A DNA stretch of 64,000 nucleotides from CAVVYV01 sp963752585 (GTDB lineage Bacteria > Actinomycetota > Thermoleophilia > Solirubrobacterales > 70-9): positions 310,001-374,000 of the forward strand of contig CAVVYV010000004.1 of assembly GCA_963752585.1 (NCBI GenBank). The letters run 5' to 3'. Made by a program: the position numbers and the translations under genes. Below, piece by piece: positions 45,887 through 55,914 of this stretch (position 1 is the stretch's first letter; every line of letters begins with the position of its first letter). The notes below the pieces were generated by a model, which was not told the DNA's origin, did not search any database, and saw nothing but the letters and a program-made list of their open reading frames with translations.

Positions 45887-46881
45887 ATGCGCTACCGCAA
45901 GCTCGGCGATTCGGAGATCGAGGTCTCGGAGATCTCGCTCGGCTCCTGGCTCACCTACTCGGGCGGGGTCGAGCGCGACCAGACCGAGGCCTGCACCCGG
46001 GCCGCCTTCGACGCCGGGATCACCCTCTTCGACACCTCCAACGTCTACGGCGTCGGCGCGGCGGAGACCGCCTGGGGGGAGATCCTCAAGGACTTCAAGC
46101 GCGAGTACTACGTGCTCGCGACCAAGGTCTACTTCCAGGTGTCGGAGACCGACAAGGGCCTCTCCTCGGAGCAGATCCACAAGCAGCTCGATCTCTCGCT
46201 GGAGCGCCTCCAGACCGACTACGTCGACCTCTACCAGTGCCACCGCTTCGACGTGGAGACCCCGATCGAGGAGACGATGGAGGCGCTGACCGAGGTCGCC
46301 GCCTCGGGCAAGGTGCGCGAGATCGGCTTCTCGGAGTGGACCCCGGAGCAGATCCGCGCCGGGCTCGAGGTCGAGGGCGCGAAGAAGTTCGTCTCCTCCC
46401 AGCCCCAGTACAACATGATCTGGCGGGCGCCCGAGGCCGAGGTCTTCCCCCTCTGCGCCGAGAACGGGATCTCGCAGATCGTCTGGTCGCCGCTCGCCCA
46501 GGGGGTGCTGACCGGCAAGTACAAGCCCGGCGAGCAGCCGCCGGAGGGCTCGCGGGCGACGAGCGAGGAGATGAGCGTCTGCGATCTCCCGCTACATGGA
46601 CGGACGAGGTGCTGGAGGCGGTCCAGCGGCTGGTCCCGATCGCCGAGGGCGCCGGCCTCTCGATGGTGGAGATGGCGCTCGCCTGGGTCCTTCGCCGCGA
46701 GGAGCTCGCCTCGGCGATCATCGGCGCCTCCCGCCCCGAGCAGGTCCACTCGAACGCCGGGGCCTCCGGGGTGGAGCTATCGGCGGACGTGCTCGAGGCG
46801 ATCGACGAGGCGCTCGGCGACGTCGTCGTCACCGGCCAGCGGCTGGCGGGCTTCGCCAAGGAGGGCGTCAAGCACCGCTAG
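45887..46881 (+). CDS. Aldo/keto reductase (Kv-beta/YghZ-like, one frameshift)
   Basis: The protein begins MRYRKLGDSEIEVSEISLGSW and shows AGITLFDTSNVYGVGAAE, with the catalytic Asp and Tyr, ATKVYF with the Lys, and YVDLYQCHRFD with the His. IVWSPLAQGVLTGKY and, after a break near 46595, AWVLRREELASAIIGASRPEQVHSN bind NADPH. Length, about 330 residues, is that of the voltage-gated K+ channel beta-subunit-like class. It reduces aldehydes or ketones in the cytoplasm. It overlaps the 3' end of the convergent gene by 4 nt. Confidence 0.9.
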
Positions 46882-47875
46882 CAGCGGTGGATCGGGGCCT
46901 GGCTCTGGACCACCTCGAAGGCCGAGCCGGGGATCGACTTCAGCTGGTTCAGGTTCTCGTCGTCCCAGCGGCGGTCGGAGGTGCCCGAGAAGTACCAGTT
47001 GGAGCCGTTGTCGGCGACGATGAAGCCGTAGCGCTTCAGCGCCGTCGCGATCACCCGGGCGGCGCCGGTGAACCCGGAGATGTCGTAGCCGCCGCCGAGC
47101 CGCATCCGGAGGCCCATCGGCGGGGCGGCGGCGCTCGAGCTGTCGCCGGCGCAGTGGGAGGCGGGGTGGACCCAGGCGTTCTGGGTCGAGCTCACGGTCA
47201 CCCGGATCGCGTGCCGGATCGCCCCGGCCTGGACCTCGTCGTAGCGGACCAGCCCGGCGAAGATCGGAAGGCCGGCGGCGTCGGCGGAGGTCCAGCCCTC
47301 GGGCCGGAGCGCCGCCGAGCGGAGGTTCCAGATCACCCCGGAGTCGGCGTCCCAGTGGGGCTTCGGCGACTTCCGGAAGAAGGCGCGGTAGAGCTCGTAG
47401 AGCTTGCAGCGCTTCCGGTCGACGGTGAGCACGTGGCGGTCGCCGTCGCTCGCCGGGCCGCCCTCGACCGGCGCCCGGCCCGGCACCCGGTAGCGGCCGT
47501 GGTCGGACTCCTCGCCGTAGGCGGTGAAGTTGACCTTGGTGGCCTTCGCCTTCTTCCCGACCACCGCGTAGGGGAAGCCGTACTCGCGGGGCGAGCCGAA
47601 GTCGGGGTGGAGGAAGTCGCCGCCGCTGGCGTTGATGTTGGCGATGTAGGCGGCCGAGTTCGGATCGACCGGCGCCCCGGAGATGTCCTGGTTCCAGGCG
47701 GACTCGTCGCCGAGCGAGGGGGCGCCGGGGCCGACCGAGGGCGTCGGGAAGACCTGGCACTTGCCGAGGCAGGGGTAGGGGCCGATCGGGAACTTCTGCT
47801 TTGCTTCTTCGCGGCCGAGGCCACACCGAAGAAAGCGAGGGCGAGTACCCCGGTGATCAGAACCGCGCGCCGCAT
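46878..47875 (-). CDS. Secreted hypothetical protein, about 330 aa (frameshift near the N-terminus)
   Basis: A signal peptide (MRRAVLITGVLALAFFGVASAA) is followed, after corrections near 47800 and 47575, by FPIGPYPCLGKCQVFPT, LGDESAWNQDISGAPVDPNSAAYIANI and HPDFGSP. The long mature part has YEELYRAF-like LYELYRAFFRK, SGVIWNLRSAALRPEGWTSADAAGLPIF, and WVHPASHCAGDSSSAAAPPMGLRMRL. This protein type is common in soil actinobacteria and looks like an extracellular enzyme or binding protein with conserved His/Asp/Ser, but I know no assigned function. It is divergent from the MarR-MFS pair. Confidence 0.65.
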
Positions 47876-47891
47876 GGGCGGATAGTACTGG

Positions 47892-47917
47892 TTTGCTAGG
47901 CTAATTAGCGAGGCAAA
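47892..47917. promoter_or_regulatory. 26-bp palindrome, MarR operator overlapping the promoter
   Basis: TTTGC-tagGCTAATTAGCgag-GCAAA has a perfect inner palindrome GCTAATTAGC and perfect outer arms. Its right edge is 5 nt before the TTG start of the MarR gene, so repressor binding would block the start site. It lies in the divergent gap between the secreted protein and the MarR-MFS operon. Confidence 0.7.
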
Positions 47918-47922
47918 TCACT

Positions 47923-48412
47923 TTGGCGACCAAGCCCACATCCACGACCCCGGGGCTCGACGAGGAGCTGGCCCCGCGACTGCGGCTGGCGATCGTCCGC
48001 ACCGCCCGCCGCCTCCGTCAGGAGGCGGGCAGCGACCTCGGCCCCTCCCAGACCGCCGCCCTGGCGACGATCGAGCGCCACGGGCCGCTCGCCCCGAGCG
48101 AGCTCGCCGAGCGCGAGCGGATCAAGCGCCCGACCGCGACCCGGATCCTCGGCCACCTCGAGCGGGCCGGCCTGGTCGAGCGCGTCCGCGACCCCGAGGA
48201 CGGCCGCTCCTCGATCCTCAGCGTCACCACGGCGGGGCGGGCGCTGCTGCGGCGGCTCCGGGCCCGGAAGACCGCCTACCTCGCCCACCGATTTCGCGAC
48301 CTCGCCCCCGGATGACCTGGCGGCGCTCGAGCGCGCCGCCGAGGTGCTCGAGCGGATGCTCGAGCAGGACCCCGCCGCGGAGCCTCGCACGCGGAGGGGG
48401 GAGCGCCGGTGA
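47923..48412 (+). CDS. MarR-family regulator of the adjacent MFS transporter (one frameshift)
   Basis: The TTG start gives MATKPTSTTPGLDEELAPRLRLAI. The winged helix is clear: LGPSQTAALATIERHGPLAPSELAERERIKRPTATRILGHLERAGLVERVRDPEDGRSSILSVT. After a break near 48290 the corrected end reads FATSPPDDLAALERAAEVLERMLEQ and stops at 48412, overlapping the MFS start (GTGA). MarR-MFS pairs typically form a self-regulated efflux operon induced by a small aromatic compound. The palindrome directly upstream supports this. Confidence 0.87.
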
Positions 48413-49647
48413 CGCGAGGCCCTCGGCCGCTCCTTCGCCAGCCTTCGGATCCCCAACTACCGCCGCTACTTCACCGGCCAGCTCGTCTCGCTGTCGGGGA
48501 ACTGGATGCAGATGGTGGCGGAGATCTGGCTGATCCTCACCCTCACCGGCAGCGGCGTCGCGGTCGGCCTCACCACCGCGCTCCAGTTCCTGCCGATGCT
48601 CCTCTTCGGCGCCTGGGGCGGGCTGATCGCCGACCGGGTGCCGAAGCGGCGGCTGCTCCTGCTCACCCAGGGCCTCCACATGATCGCGCCGCTGGCGATG
48701 CTCGCCCTGGCGCTCGACGGGGCCCTCGTCCCGTGGATGGTCTTCGCCCTCGTCTTCGTCCGCGGCTGCGTCAACGCGGTCGACTACCCGACCCGGCAGG
48801 CGTTCGTGATGGAGATGGTCGGCGGCGAGCGGGTCGTGAACGCGGTCAGCCTCAACAGCGTCCTCGTCCACTCGGCCCGGATCGTCGGCCCGGCGCTCGC
48901 CGGCGTCCTGATCGCGACGGTCGGGGTCGAGCCCTGCTTCGCCCTGAACGCCGCCAGCTTCGCGGTGATGATCTGGGCCCTGCGGGGGATGGACACCGAG
49001 GAGCTGCGGCCGAGCGAGGTCGGTCCCGCGCGAGCCGGGCGCGGTCCGGGCGGGCCTCCGCTACGTCCGCTCCGACCCCGAGCTCTGGATCCCGCTCGGG
49101 CTGATGGCGATCGTCGGCACCCTCGGCTTCAACTTCCAGGCGATCCTGCCGCTGCTCGCCCGGTTCACCTTCGACGGCGGCCCCGGCGCCTACGCGGCGC
49201 TGGTCTCGGCGATGGGGGTCGGGGCGGTGATCGGCGCGCTCGTCAACGGCGCCCGCGGCAAGGTCACCCCGCTGCTCCTCGCCGGGGCGGCGATCGGCTT
49301 CGGCGCCCTCTCGCTGCTCGCGGCCGGCGCTCCCACCCTCGCCCTCGAGCTGGCCGTGCTGGCGCCGCTCGGCGCCGCCAGCGTCACCCTGGCGGCGAGC
49401 GTCAACTCGGCCCTCCAGCTCGCCTCGGAGCCGAGCATGCGCGGCCGGGTGATGGCGCTCTACTCGATCGTCTTCCTCGGCTCGACCCCGATCGGCGGCC
49501 CGCTCGCCGGCTGGCTCGCCGAGGCGATCGACCCGCGCGCCGCCCTGGTGATGGCGGGGGTGGCGGCGATCGCCGCCGGGCTGCTCGCCCGCCTCGCGTT
49601 CAACCGGGTCGCCGACGCGAGCTGCACGGCGACGCCGGCCCGCCTGA
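48409..49647 (+). CDS. Major facilitator superfamily efflux transporter (frameshifts at both ends and in the middle)
   Basis: After a correction near 48425 the protein reads SFASLRIPNYRRYFTGQLVSLSGNWMQMVAEIWLI, the usual start of MFS_3/enterobactin-exporter-like proteins. GAWGGLIADRVPKRRLLL is the loop 2-3 motif. TRQAFVMEMVGGERVVNAVSLNS and VGPALAGVLIATVG follow. A break near 49028 joins to AGLRYVRSDPELWIPLGLMAIVG and the second six helices, ending LARLAFNRVADAS. The TGA at 49645 is one frame away and inferred as the true stop. The start overlaps the MarR stop, so this is the regulated pump. Confidence 0.87.
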
Positions 49648-49678
49648 GCCGGCGGCCGTCGGGAAACGCCCCAGTACG

Positions 49679-49712
49679 AAGACCGACCGCCAATCCATTG
49701 GCGGCCGGTCTT
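49679..49712 (+). terminator. Rho-independent-type hairpin after the MFS gene
   Basis: AAGACCGACCGCCAA and TTGGCGGCCGGTCTT (14 of 15 paired) with a 4-nt loop form a long GC stem flanked by A and T runs, so it can work in both directions. It lies just after the MFS gene. Confidence 0.85.
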
Positions 49713-49968
49713 CTGAAATCGGCCCCGTCAGGACGGGCAGGGGTACGTCTCAGGGGCCGTACTTGGGGGGTATGTTGCGGTTCCAGACGACGGGAGGCGC
49801 CTTTTACGGCAAACGCCTGGAACCTATGAGCCGGGAGGGAGAATGCTGGGCGTCCGGCCCAGCACACACTCTCCCGACCCATGGAGTATCCGCACGGATT
49901 CGGTGAAAAAGCAATACCCAAAACTGGGGGATCGGCGCGAATTGGCGCCGTTATAGCCAACCGTTCGC
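49713..49968. other. Intergenic stretch with a second hairpin
   Basis: No gene is seen in this gap between the MFS terminator and the 3' end of the Ppx/GppA gene. TGCTGGGC-gtccg-GCCCAGCA (about 49844-49864) is a perfect 8-bp hairpin within a longer imperfect stem. It may terminate the minus-strand gene or be a small RNA. Confidence 0.5.
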
Positions 49969-50900
49969 TCAGGCGGGCGCCATTGCGGCGGAGAGGGCCG
50001 AGCCGTGGAGGATGTCTCGCTCGGAGACCTCGACCTCGTCGAGCCCGAAGGCGCGCATCACCTGGACGAGGATCACGGTGCCGGCGACGATCGTCGGGGC
50101 GCGGCCGGGGTGCAGGCCGGGCACCCGGAGCCGCTCGGCGAGCGGCATCGAGGCGAGCCGGGAGAGCATCCGCTGGACCGGCCGCATCCCGAGGCGGTAG
50201 CCGTGGACGCGGCTGGGGTCGTAGGGGTCGAGCTCCTGGTCGACCGCGGCGAGCGAGGTCGGGGTGCCGGCGACGGCGATCGCGCTGGCGGCGTGCGACC
50301 CGCGCGTCGACGGCGATCGCGTCCTCGACCAGGTTGCGGACGTCGGAGGCGAGGTCCTCGAGCTGCTGGGGGTCGGCGGGGTCCGACGGTCAGGTGGCGC
50401 TCGGAATGGCGCACGGTGCCGGCCTGGAGCGAGGCGTGGAAGCCGACCTTCTTGCCGCTGCCGACGATCAGCTCGGTGGAGCCGCCGCCGATGTCGAAGA
50501 CGAGGCGCACGCGTGCGTCTCTTCGCGCCGGCCCGCTGGGCGGTCGCCCCCAGGTAGGTGAGATGGGCCTCCTCCTCGCCGGTCAGAAGCTGGGCGTGGA
50601 GGTCGAAGCGCTCGCGGAGCTCGGCGATGAAGGCCTCGCCGTTGTCGGCGTCGCGGACGGCGCTGGTCGCGATCGCCATCACCCGCTCGGCCCCAAGCTC
50701 CTCGTAGCGGGCCTGGTAGTCGGCGATCACGGCGCAGACGTCGTCGATCGCGTCGGAGCAGAGGCAGTTGGCGTGGTCGACGCCGCGGCCGAGGTTGGTG
50801 ACGGTGGTCCGGCGCTCGACCTCCTCGACGCGCCGTTCCGGACGTCGCCGATCAGCATCCGAGTCGAGTTGGTGCCGATGTCGACCACGGCTACCCGCAT
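49969..50900 (-). CDS. Exopolyphosphatase / pppGpp phosphohydrolase (Ppx/GppA), several frameshifts
   Basis: The protein begins MRVAVVDIGTNSTRMLIGDV, the phosphate-1 motif of the actin-like ASKHA fold. Corrected frames give VEEVERRTTVTNLGRGVD, AERVMAIATSAVRDADNGEAFI, LLTGEEEAHLTYLGA, the phosphate-2 motif LVFDIGGGSTELIVG, and AIAVAGTPTSLAAVDQEL. It ends PTIVAGTVILVQVMRAFGLDEVEVSERDILHGSALSA. Breaks lie near 50830, 50515, 50390 and 50300. The length of about 310 residues matches the short actinobacterial form. It hydrolyses polyphosphate or pppGpp and so affects stringent-response signals. Confidence 0.87.
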
Positions 50901-51011
50901 CGATCGCCCCTTGGCAGCCATAACGCCCTCGGACCATACCCTGGCAAGCGCGTCCAACCTCCTTTCTCCCCCTTGCCCCTCGCCTGAGGCGCGTTAAAAT
51001 GTTCGGTCCGA

Positions 51012-51085
<74 letters not shown>

Positions 51086-51090
51086 CCTCA

Positions 51091-51120
51091 GGAAAGGCCC
51101 GCAATAACGCGGGCCTTTCC
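51091..51120 (+). terminator. Perfect terminator after tRNA-fMet
   Basis: GGAAAGGCCCGC-aataac-GCGGGCCTTTCC has 12 perfect pairs and starts 5 nt after the tRNA. The stem's T-rich right side acts as the terminator tract. Confidence 0.93.
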
Positions 51121-51210
51121 TATGTCCGCTTGTCTACCGATCAGCTCAATCGGGCATGTGGGCAACCAGGCATAAGGTGCAGAGGATCGTGAGCGTCCCG
51201 AGGAGGACCG

Positions 51211-51618
51211 ATGGGCTTGAGCAGCTACAGACTGAACGCGTTCATCGCGGTGACCGACATGACACGGGCCGAGGAGTTCTACGAGGGGAAGCTCGGTCTC
51301 TCGGTGGTACGGACCGACGCTGACGGAAGCAAGGTCTATGCGTCAGGCGGTGTCGAGTCGTTGGTCGTCTACCCGTCTCCGAACCACGCCGGCCAGTCGA
51401 CCGCGACCCTGGTCACCTGGTACGTCGACGACGTCGAGCAGATGGTCGACGAGCTGACCTCGAACGGCGTGACCTTCGAGCAATACGAAGGCGAGCTCGA
51501 GAGCGGCTTCGACTACGGCACGAACGAGAAGGGCATCTCACCCCGCGCCGGCGGCGGGAAGGTCGCCTGGTTCAAGGATCCCGACGGGAACCTCTTCTCG
51601 ATCGAGGGTGATCGCTAG
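51211..51618 (+). CDS. VOC-family (glyoxalase/bleomycin-resistance-like) protein
   Basis: This 135-residue single-chain VOC protein begins MGLSSYRLNAFIAVTDMTRAEEFYEGKLGL. YVDDVEQMVDELTSNGVTFEQYEGE follows, then VAWFKDPDGNLFSIEGD, which supplies the second half with the metal-type Glu near the end. The first-half metal His is not evident (NAFIAV), so it may bind ligands without catalysis. GAGGACCG precedes the ATG. It stands alone between the tRNA-fMet terminator and the propeller gene. Confidence 0.85.
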   Translation: MGLSSYRLNAFIAVTDMTRAEEFYEGKLGLSVVRTDADGSKVYASGGVESLVVYPSPNHAGQSTATLVTWYVDDVEQMVDELTSNGVTFEQYEGELESGFDYGTNEKGISPRAGGGKVAWFKDPDGNLFSIEGDR

Positions 51619-51738
51619 CAGGTCCGTTCAGCATCCGTTTTCCATGCCAAGCGGAACCTCCGCTCGCACCTCTTGACCTAGCCAGATGTTCCCGCGAGAG
51701 GTCACGAGACCCGGCCACCCATTGATAGGCTCGCCCCG

Positions 51739-53120
51739 TTGGCGGACACCATCTACTGGATCAGCAGCGCCTGGCATGAGCTCACGATCCGCTGCGCCCC
51801 GCTCTCCGGCGGCGGCACCGCCGACACCCTCTACAGCGGCTCCGCGCAAGGGGTGAGCATGCCCCACGGGTTGGCGATCGACGCCGCCGCCGGGCGGCTC
51901 TACTGGACCAACCGCGACGACGACACGATCCGGCGCGCCCCGCTTTCCGCCGGCGGCAACGTCGAGACGCTCTACAGCGGCTCGGCGCAGGGGGTGAGTC
52001 AACCGGCTGGAATCGCGATCCATCCGGCCGGGGGGCGGATCTATTGGGCCAGCACCGGCGACAACACGATCCGGCGCGCCCCGCTCTCCGCCGGCGGCAG
52101 TGTCGAGACGCTCTACAGCGGCCCCGCTCAGGGAGTCAACGGTCCGACCGGTGTGGCGATCGACCCAGCCGCAGGGCGAATCTACTGGGCCAACGTCACC
52201 GACAGCACGATCCGGCGCGCTCAGCTCGTCGGCGCCGCCGCAGGCGGCACCGTTGACCCCCCCTCTACGGCCCCCAGGAGGTGTCCGTACCGTGGTGGTT
52301 GGCGATCGACGGGGAAACGGGGCGAATCTACTGGACCCACTGGCACTACGGCCCCCAGATCGACGGAAGGATCCGGGGCGCTCCCCTCGCCGGCGGCGGC
52401 CCGGTCGACACGCTCTACGACAGTGCGCGCGGAGTGCGCTACCCGGGTGGGATGGCGATCGATCCCAACCCCGCGGGGCCGGCGCCCGCCCTGCTCGAAG
52501 TCGACCGCCTCGAGACGGGTGAGGCTTTCGAGACGGGTGAGGCTCGGCGCTTCTCCTTCTCTATCTCAAGGTGGTTCAGGGACTTGTTTACCCGTCCCAG
52601 TGCTTCCCCGGCGCGGATCTACTGGGGCAACGGCGCCACCAGCGCTGCGCATGCCAACAACAACACGATCCAGGGCGCCCCGGTCGCCGGCGGCGGCGCC
52701 GTCGACACGCTCTACGGCTCGGCACAGGGGGTTGGCGGCCCGGCCGGCCTCGCCTTGCTCCGGGCACCGACCGGAACCGCGCCGCCGACGGTCGGATGGG
52801 TGTTCACCCTGTCCGGAGGAGGCTTCGGAGGGTCGTTCTTTGGAGACGTCCACTCCGATCCCCTACTGCAGCAGCTCGGCTGCTCTCGGGGCACCTGGGC
52901 GCCCGACCTGCTCGGCTCCTTCCTCTATCGCGCGCCCCAGAGCCTCGCCTATCAGTGGAGGCTCAACGGCACCGATATCGGCGGTGCCGGTCAGTCTCGG
53001 TACACGCCGACCGCGCCGGGCAGCTACAGCTGCCGGGTGACCGCCTCCAACGCCGCCGGGAGCGCGACTCAGATGAGCGCGGCGTTCGTGGTCTCGAGCT
53101 CGATGCTTCCTTCGCCGTGA
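51739..53120 (+). CDS. YWTD-like beta-propeller protein with C-terminal Ig-like segment (one frameshift)
   Basis: The TTG at 51739 begins a repeat array. Each blade is about 43 residues with the pattern GLAIDAAAGRLYWTN...DTIRRAPLSAGG...ETLYSGSAQGV. The Y-W-T/A core places it with LDL-receptor-type or NHL-like six-bladed propellers. Blades 1-3 are nearly identical in DNA. After a break near 52262 two more blades follow, then a linker containing a short duplicated unit (ETGEAFETGEA). The C-terminus has SLAYQWRLNGTDIGG ... YSCRVTASNAAGSATQMS, an Ig-like domain seen in secreted bacterial proteins. No signal peptide is visible, so the true start may lie upstream or export may be unusual. Confidence 0.72.
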
Positions 53121-53138
53121 GGCGGAAGGGAGGATCAC

Positions 53139-54578
53139 CTAGGGAAGCGGCTCCTGGACCTGCGGATTGAGCCTTTTCAGGCGGACGGCACCGCGTAGGC
53201 CGGGGTGGTCCACGGCGAAGACGTCGAGCCCGCGGCTCTGAGGGGCGATCGAGTTGACGTCCTCATCGAAGTTGCTCGACCAGATGTGGCCGTTGTACCA
53301 ATAGGAGGCCCAGGCGGCCGCCTCCGAGGGCTGATCGCCAGGCGTCACCGTGTGCTCCGGGATGTAGTAAGCGATCTGCTCGGGGGCCACCCCCTCGCGC
53401 ACGTGGGTGAAGTCGATCACCGAGGTGGCGCCCGTGTACCAGGAGGTGGAAAGGATGTCCCGGTCGCCCCTCATCGGCACCGGGTTGAACTGGTGCGCGG
53501 TGCAGAAGAGGTTGGTTCTGGTCTGCGGCAGCTTGTACGTCCCGACCGGCTCGGGATTCCGGGCACCCTCATCTCCGCTGATGTCGAAGAAGAAGAGCCC
53601 GCCGAACCTGTCGCGCTCATTGCCGGTGAGACACCCGGGCGAGGCCGCGGCGCCACCGAGCTCGTCGCCAATCACCAGGGTCTTGCCGTCGTTCGAGAAC
53701 GCCGTGGAGTGGCTGAGGTTGAGCTCCGGCGGATTCGGGATGCGGGCGATCACCTCCGGCTTCGCGGGGTCGGAGAGGTCCCAGATCTGCGACTCGGTCA
53801 GGCACGCCGCGGCGGCGAGCCGGCGCTCGAGAAAGAGGGTGACGTCGTGGCAGCCGATGGTGGTCCCCACCGGGACGGTGTGCAGCACCCTCGGGTTGCC
53901 CGGATCGTCGAGCGGGACCTCGACCACCGAGAACTTGCGGTGTGAGGCCGGGTTGCAGGTGGGCAGACTGCCCGCCGGGTTGTAGCGGCCCGCGAGCGGA
54001 TAGGAGAGCACGTAGATCAGCAGGCGATCGTTCGCGGGGTCGGCGTACATGGTGTTGGTGTGCGAACCACAGTCGGTCGCCACCGAGCCCAGAAGCTTCG
54101 GGTTGCGCGGGTCGGCGATCGAGACGACGCGAATTCCCTCCCAGCTCCCCGATTGCGCCGAGCAATCCGTGGTGGTGGGCTTGTCGACGGAGAGGACGAC
54201 CAGATCGCGCCATACGGAGGGATCGCTCTGGTCCCCCCAGCAGTCGAACTGCCCGACCTCACGCGGGTTGCGCGGGTTGGAGATGTCCAGGACCCGGAAG
54301 CCGCCCGGCGGGGAGGCATTCGGCCCGGACCCCTGGTCGAGCTTGGCGGCGATCAGCGTCTTGCCCCAAAACGCCAGGTCGGTCCCGACACGGTATTCGT
54401 CGCCGTCGTCGTAGTTGGCGACGAGCCGCATGTTGTCCGAGTGCTGGTCGCTGTTATGGGTCCCCAGCGCCGTCGTCCCGTACACAGCGGCCGCTCCCAC
54501 GACGAGGAGGGTCACGGCGAGAATCGCCCGGAGGAACGATCCGCTCGAGGCCGCCCCGGTGTTTCCCGTCTCTCCCAT
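53139..54578 (-). CDS. Secreted LVIVD-like propeller protein
   Basis: This 479-residue protein starts MGETGNTGAASSGSFLRAILAVTLLVVGAAAVY, a membrane or signal segment. Repeats then occur of the form GGFRVLDISNPRNPREVGQFDCWGD, GIRVVSIADPRNPKLLGSVATDCGSHTNT and SQIWDLSDPAKPEVIARI, the LVIVD pattern of beta-propeller surface proteins. STAFSNDGKTLVIGDELGG and GLFFFDISGD follow. Eight or more Cys residues suggest disulphides. It is convergent with the previous propeller gene (18 nt between stops). Function may be scaffold or enzyme, which cannot be decided here. Confidence 0.72.
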   Translation of the reverse strand: MGETGNTGAASSGSFLRAILAVTLLVVGAAAVYGTTALGTHNSDQHSDNMRLVANYDDGDEYRVGTDLAFWGKTLIAAKLDQGSGPNASPPGGFRVLDISNPRNPREVGQFDCWGDQSDPSVWRDLVVLSVDKPTTTDCSAQSGSWEGIRVVSIADPRNPKLLGSVATDCGSHTNTMYADPANDRLLIYVLSYPLAGRYNPAGSLPTCNPASHRKFSVVEVPLDDPGNPRVLHTVPVGTTIGCHDVTLFLERRLAAAACLTESQIWDLSDPAKPEVIARIPNPPELNLSHSTAFSNDGKTLVIGDELGGAAASPGCLTGNERDRFGGLFFFDISGDEGARNPEPVGTYKLPQTRTNLFCTAHQFNPVPMRGDRDILSTSWYTGATSVIDFTHVREGVAPEQIAYYIPEHTVTPGDQPSEAAAWASYWYNGHIWSSNFDEDVNSIAPQSRGLDVFAVDHPGLRGAVRLKRLNPQVQEPLP

Positions 54579-54639
54579 CCGATCCGTACCCGCGGAGAAG
54601 CATACCTGGAAATAGGTATTGCATGACCAGGTCCCGCCG

Positions 54640-55165
54640 GGGACCCCTGGTGACCTGGCGGCGGCTCGACCTGGGGCGAGATCGACCGCGCTACGAACGA
54701 GCACGGGCTCGCCACGCCGAGCGGAATCATCTCGACCACCGGCGTGGGCGGCCTCACCCTCGGCGGCGGCCTCGGCAATCTGACCCGCACCTGCGGACTC
54801 GCGATCGAAGCTGCCAAGGCCGAGCTCGCGCTCGCCAGCGGCGAGCGCGTCCGCGCCAGCGCCGAGGAAAACCCCGATCTGTATTGGGCGATCCGCGGGC
54901 GGCGGCAACTTCGGCGTCGTCACGTCCTTCCTCTTTCGGCTGCATGAGGTCGGCACGGTCGTCGCCGGCCCGACATCGGCCCGTCGAGCTCGGCGCCGAG
55001 TGCTCTCGGCCACCGCGAGTTCCTGCCGAACGCTCCTCGCGAGCTGAACGCCTTCTTCTCTTCGCCACAGTTCCGCCCGCGCTACCATAACCGAGGAGAT
55101 CCACCTGCGCAAGGTCAACGGGGGCCTCTTGTGCTACGTCGGCAGGCAAAGCCGAACGCTAGTCG
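54640..55165 (+). pseudogene. Remnant of an FAD-linked oxidase (PCMH/BBE-type)
   Basis: Across shifting frames the DNA reads STWGEIDRATNEHGLATPSGIISTTGVGGLTLGGGLGNLTR, then ASGERVRASAEENPDLYWAIRG, NFGVVTSFLFRLHEVG and EFLPNAPRELNAFF. This is the flavin-binding core of berberine-bridge-type oxidases. Both the start (first 80 residues) and the C-terminal half are missing and several breaks occur, so it is more than a sequencing artefact. It abuts the end of the ABC-2 permease gene. Confidence 0.72.
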
Positions 55166-55914
55166 TAGGCCTTGATCATCCGCACGTTGAGCACGAGCAT
55201 CACCACGCCGAGCCCGAAGACCACAGCGAAGCCCGGCCAGATGTCCGCCCAGTCGAGGTCGACGAGGATCAGCGAGCGGAGCGCCTCCATCAGGTAGGTG
55301 ACGGGGTTCAGCGTCGCGGCGACCTCCATCGGCTCGGTCAGCAGGTCGCGGGGGACGAAGTTCGGCGTCAGGAAGAGCAGCGGGAAGAAGATCAGCCCGC
55401 CCGAGTTCGTCGCCGCCGCGCTCCGCGTCTTCAGCGCGATCAGCTGCATGAAGCCGGCGTAGACGACGCCCCAGAGCGCGGTGAGCGCGACCAGCAGGAC
55501 CAAGCCGAGCGGCCCGCTCGCGATCGTTATCCCGAACGGGAGGGCGATCAGCACGATCACCGAGGCGATCACGACGCACTTCGCGCCCTCCGCCACCAGG
55601 CGGCCGAGCACCATCGAGTAGCGCGGGATCGGGATCGCGCGCAGCTTGTCGAAGTAGCCGCCCTCGATCTCCTCGACCAGGAAGAGCGCGGCCATCCCGA
55701 ACGAGGCCGCGAGCAGCAGCGTGATCGGCAGCTGGAAGGCGCCGTAGCCCTGGCCCTCCAGGAACCCGGTCGAGTCCGAGGGGAAGATGTCGGCGGCCTG
55801 GCCGGTGTTGACGACCAGGAAGAAGATCGGGATGAACATCGTCATGAACAGGGCGTCGGGTTGGCGGATCGCCTCCGTCAGCGCGCGCCGGCCCAATGCG
55901 ATCGTCGCGCTCAC
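55159..55914 (-). CDS. ABC-2 type exporter permease
   Basis: This 251-residue protein has six membrane helices. LTEAIRQPDALFMTMFIPIFFLVVNTG and GMAALFLVEEIEGGYFDKLRAIPIPRYSMVLGRLVAEG, with the E-x-G and coupling region, are typical of DrrB/ABC-2 permeases. NPVTYLMEALRSLIL is the conserved ending block. The GTG start overlaps the ATPase stop (GTGA). With the ATPase it would export a drug or lipid-like compound. It is regulated with the divergent TetR gene by position. Confidence 0.9.
   Translation of the reverse strand: MSATIALGRRALTEAIRQPDALFMTMFIPIFFLVVNTGQAADIFPSDSTGFLEGQGYGAFQLPITLLLAASFGMAALFLVEEIEGGYFDKLRAIPIPRYSMVLGRLVAEGAKCVVIASVIVLIALPFGITIASGPLGLVLLVALTALWGVVYAGFMQLIALKTRSAAATNSGGLIFFPLLFLTPNFVPRDLLTEPMEVAATLNPVTYLMEALRSLILVDLDWADIWPGFAVVFGLGVVMLVLNVRMIKAYD

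Noticed and set aside
51790..52260. A possible CRISPR-like or satellite array from regular repeats of about 129 nt
   Set aside because: The repeats are in frame and encode propeller blades with a conserved YW core; unit length and lack of spacers do not fit CRISPR.
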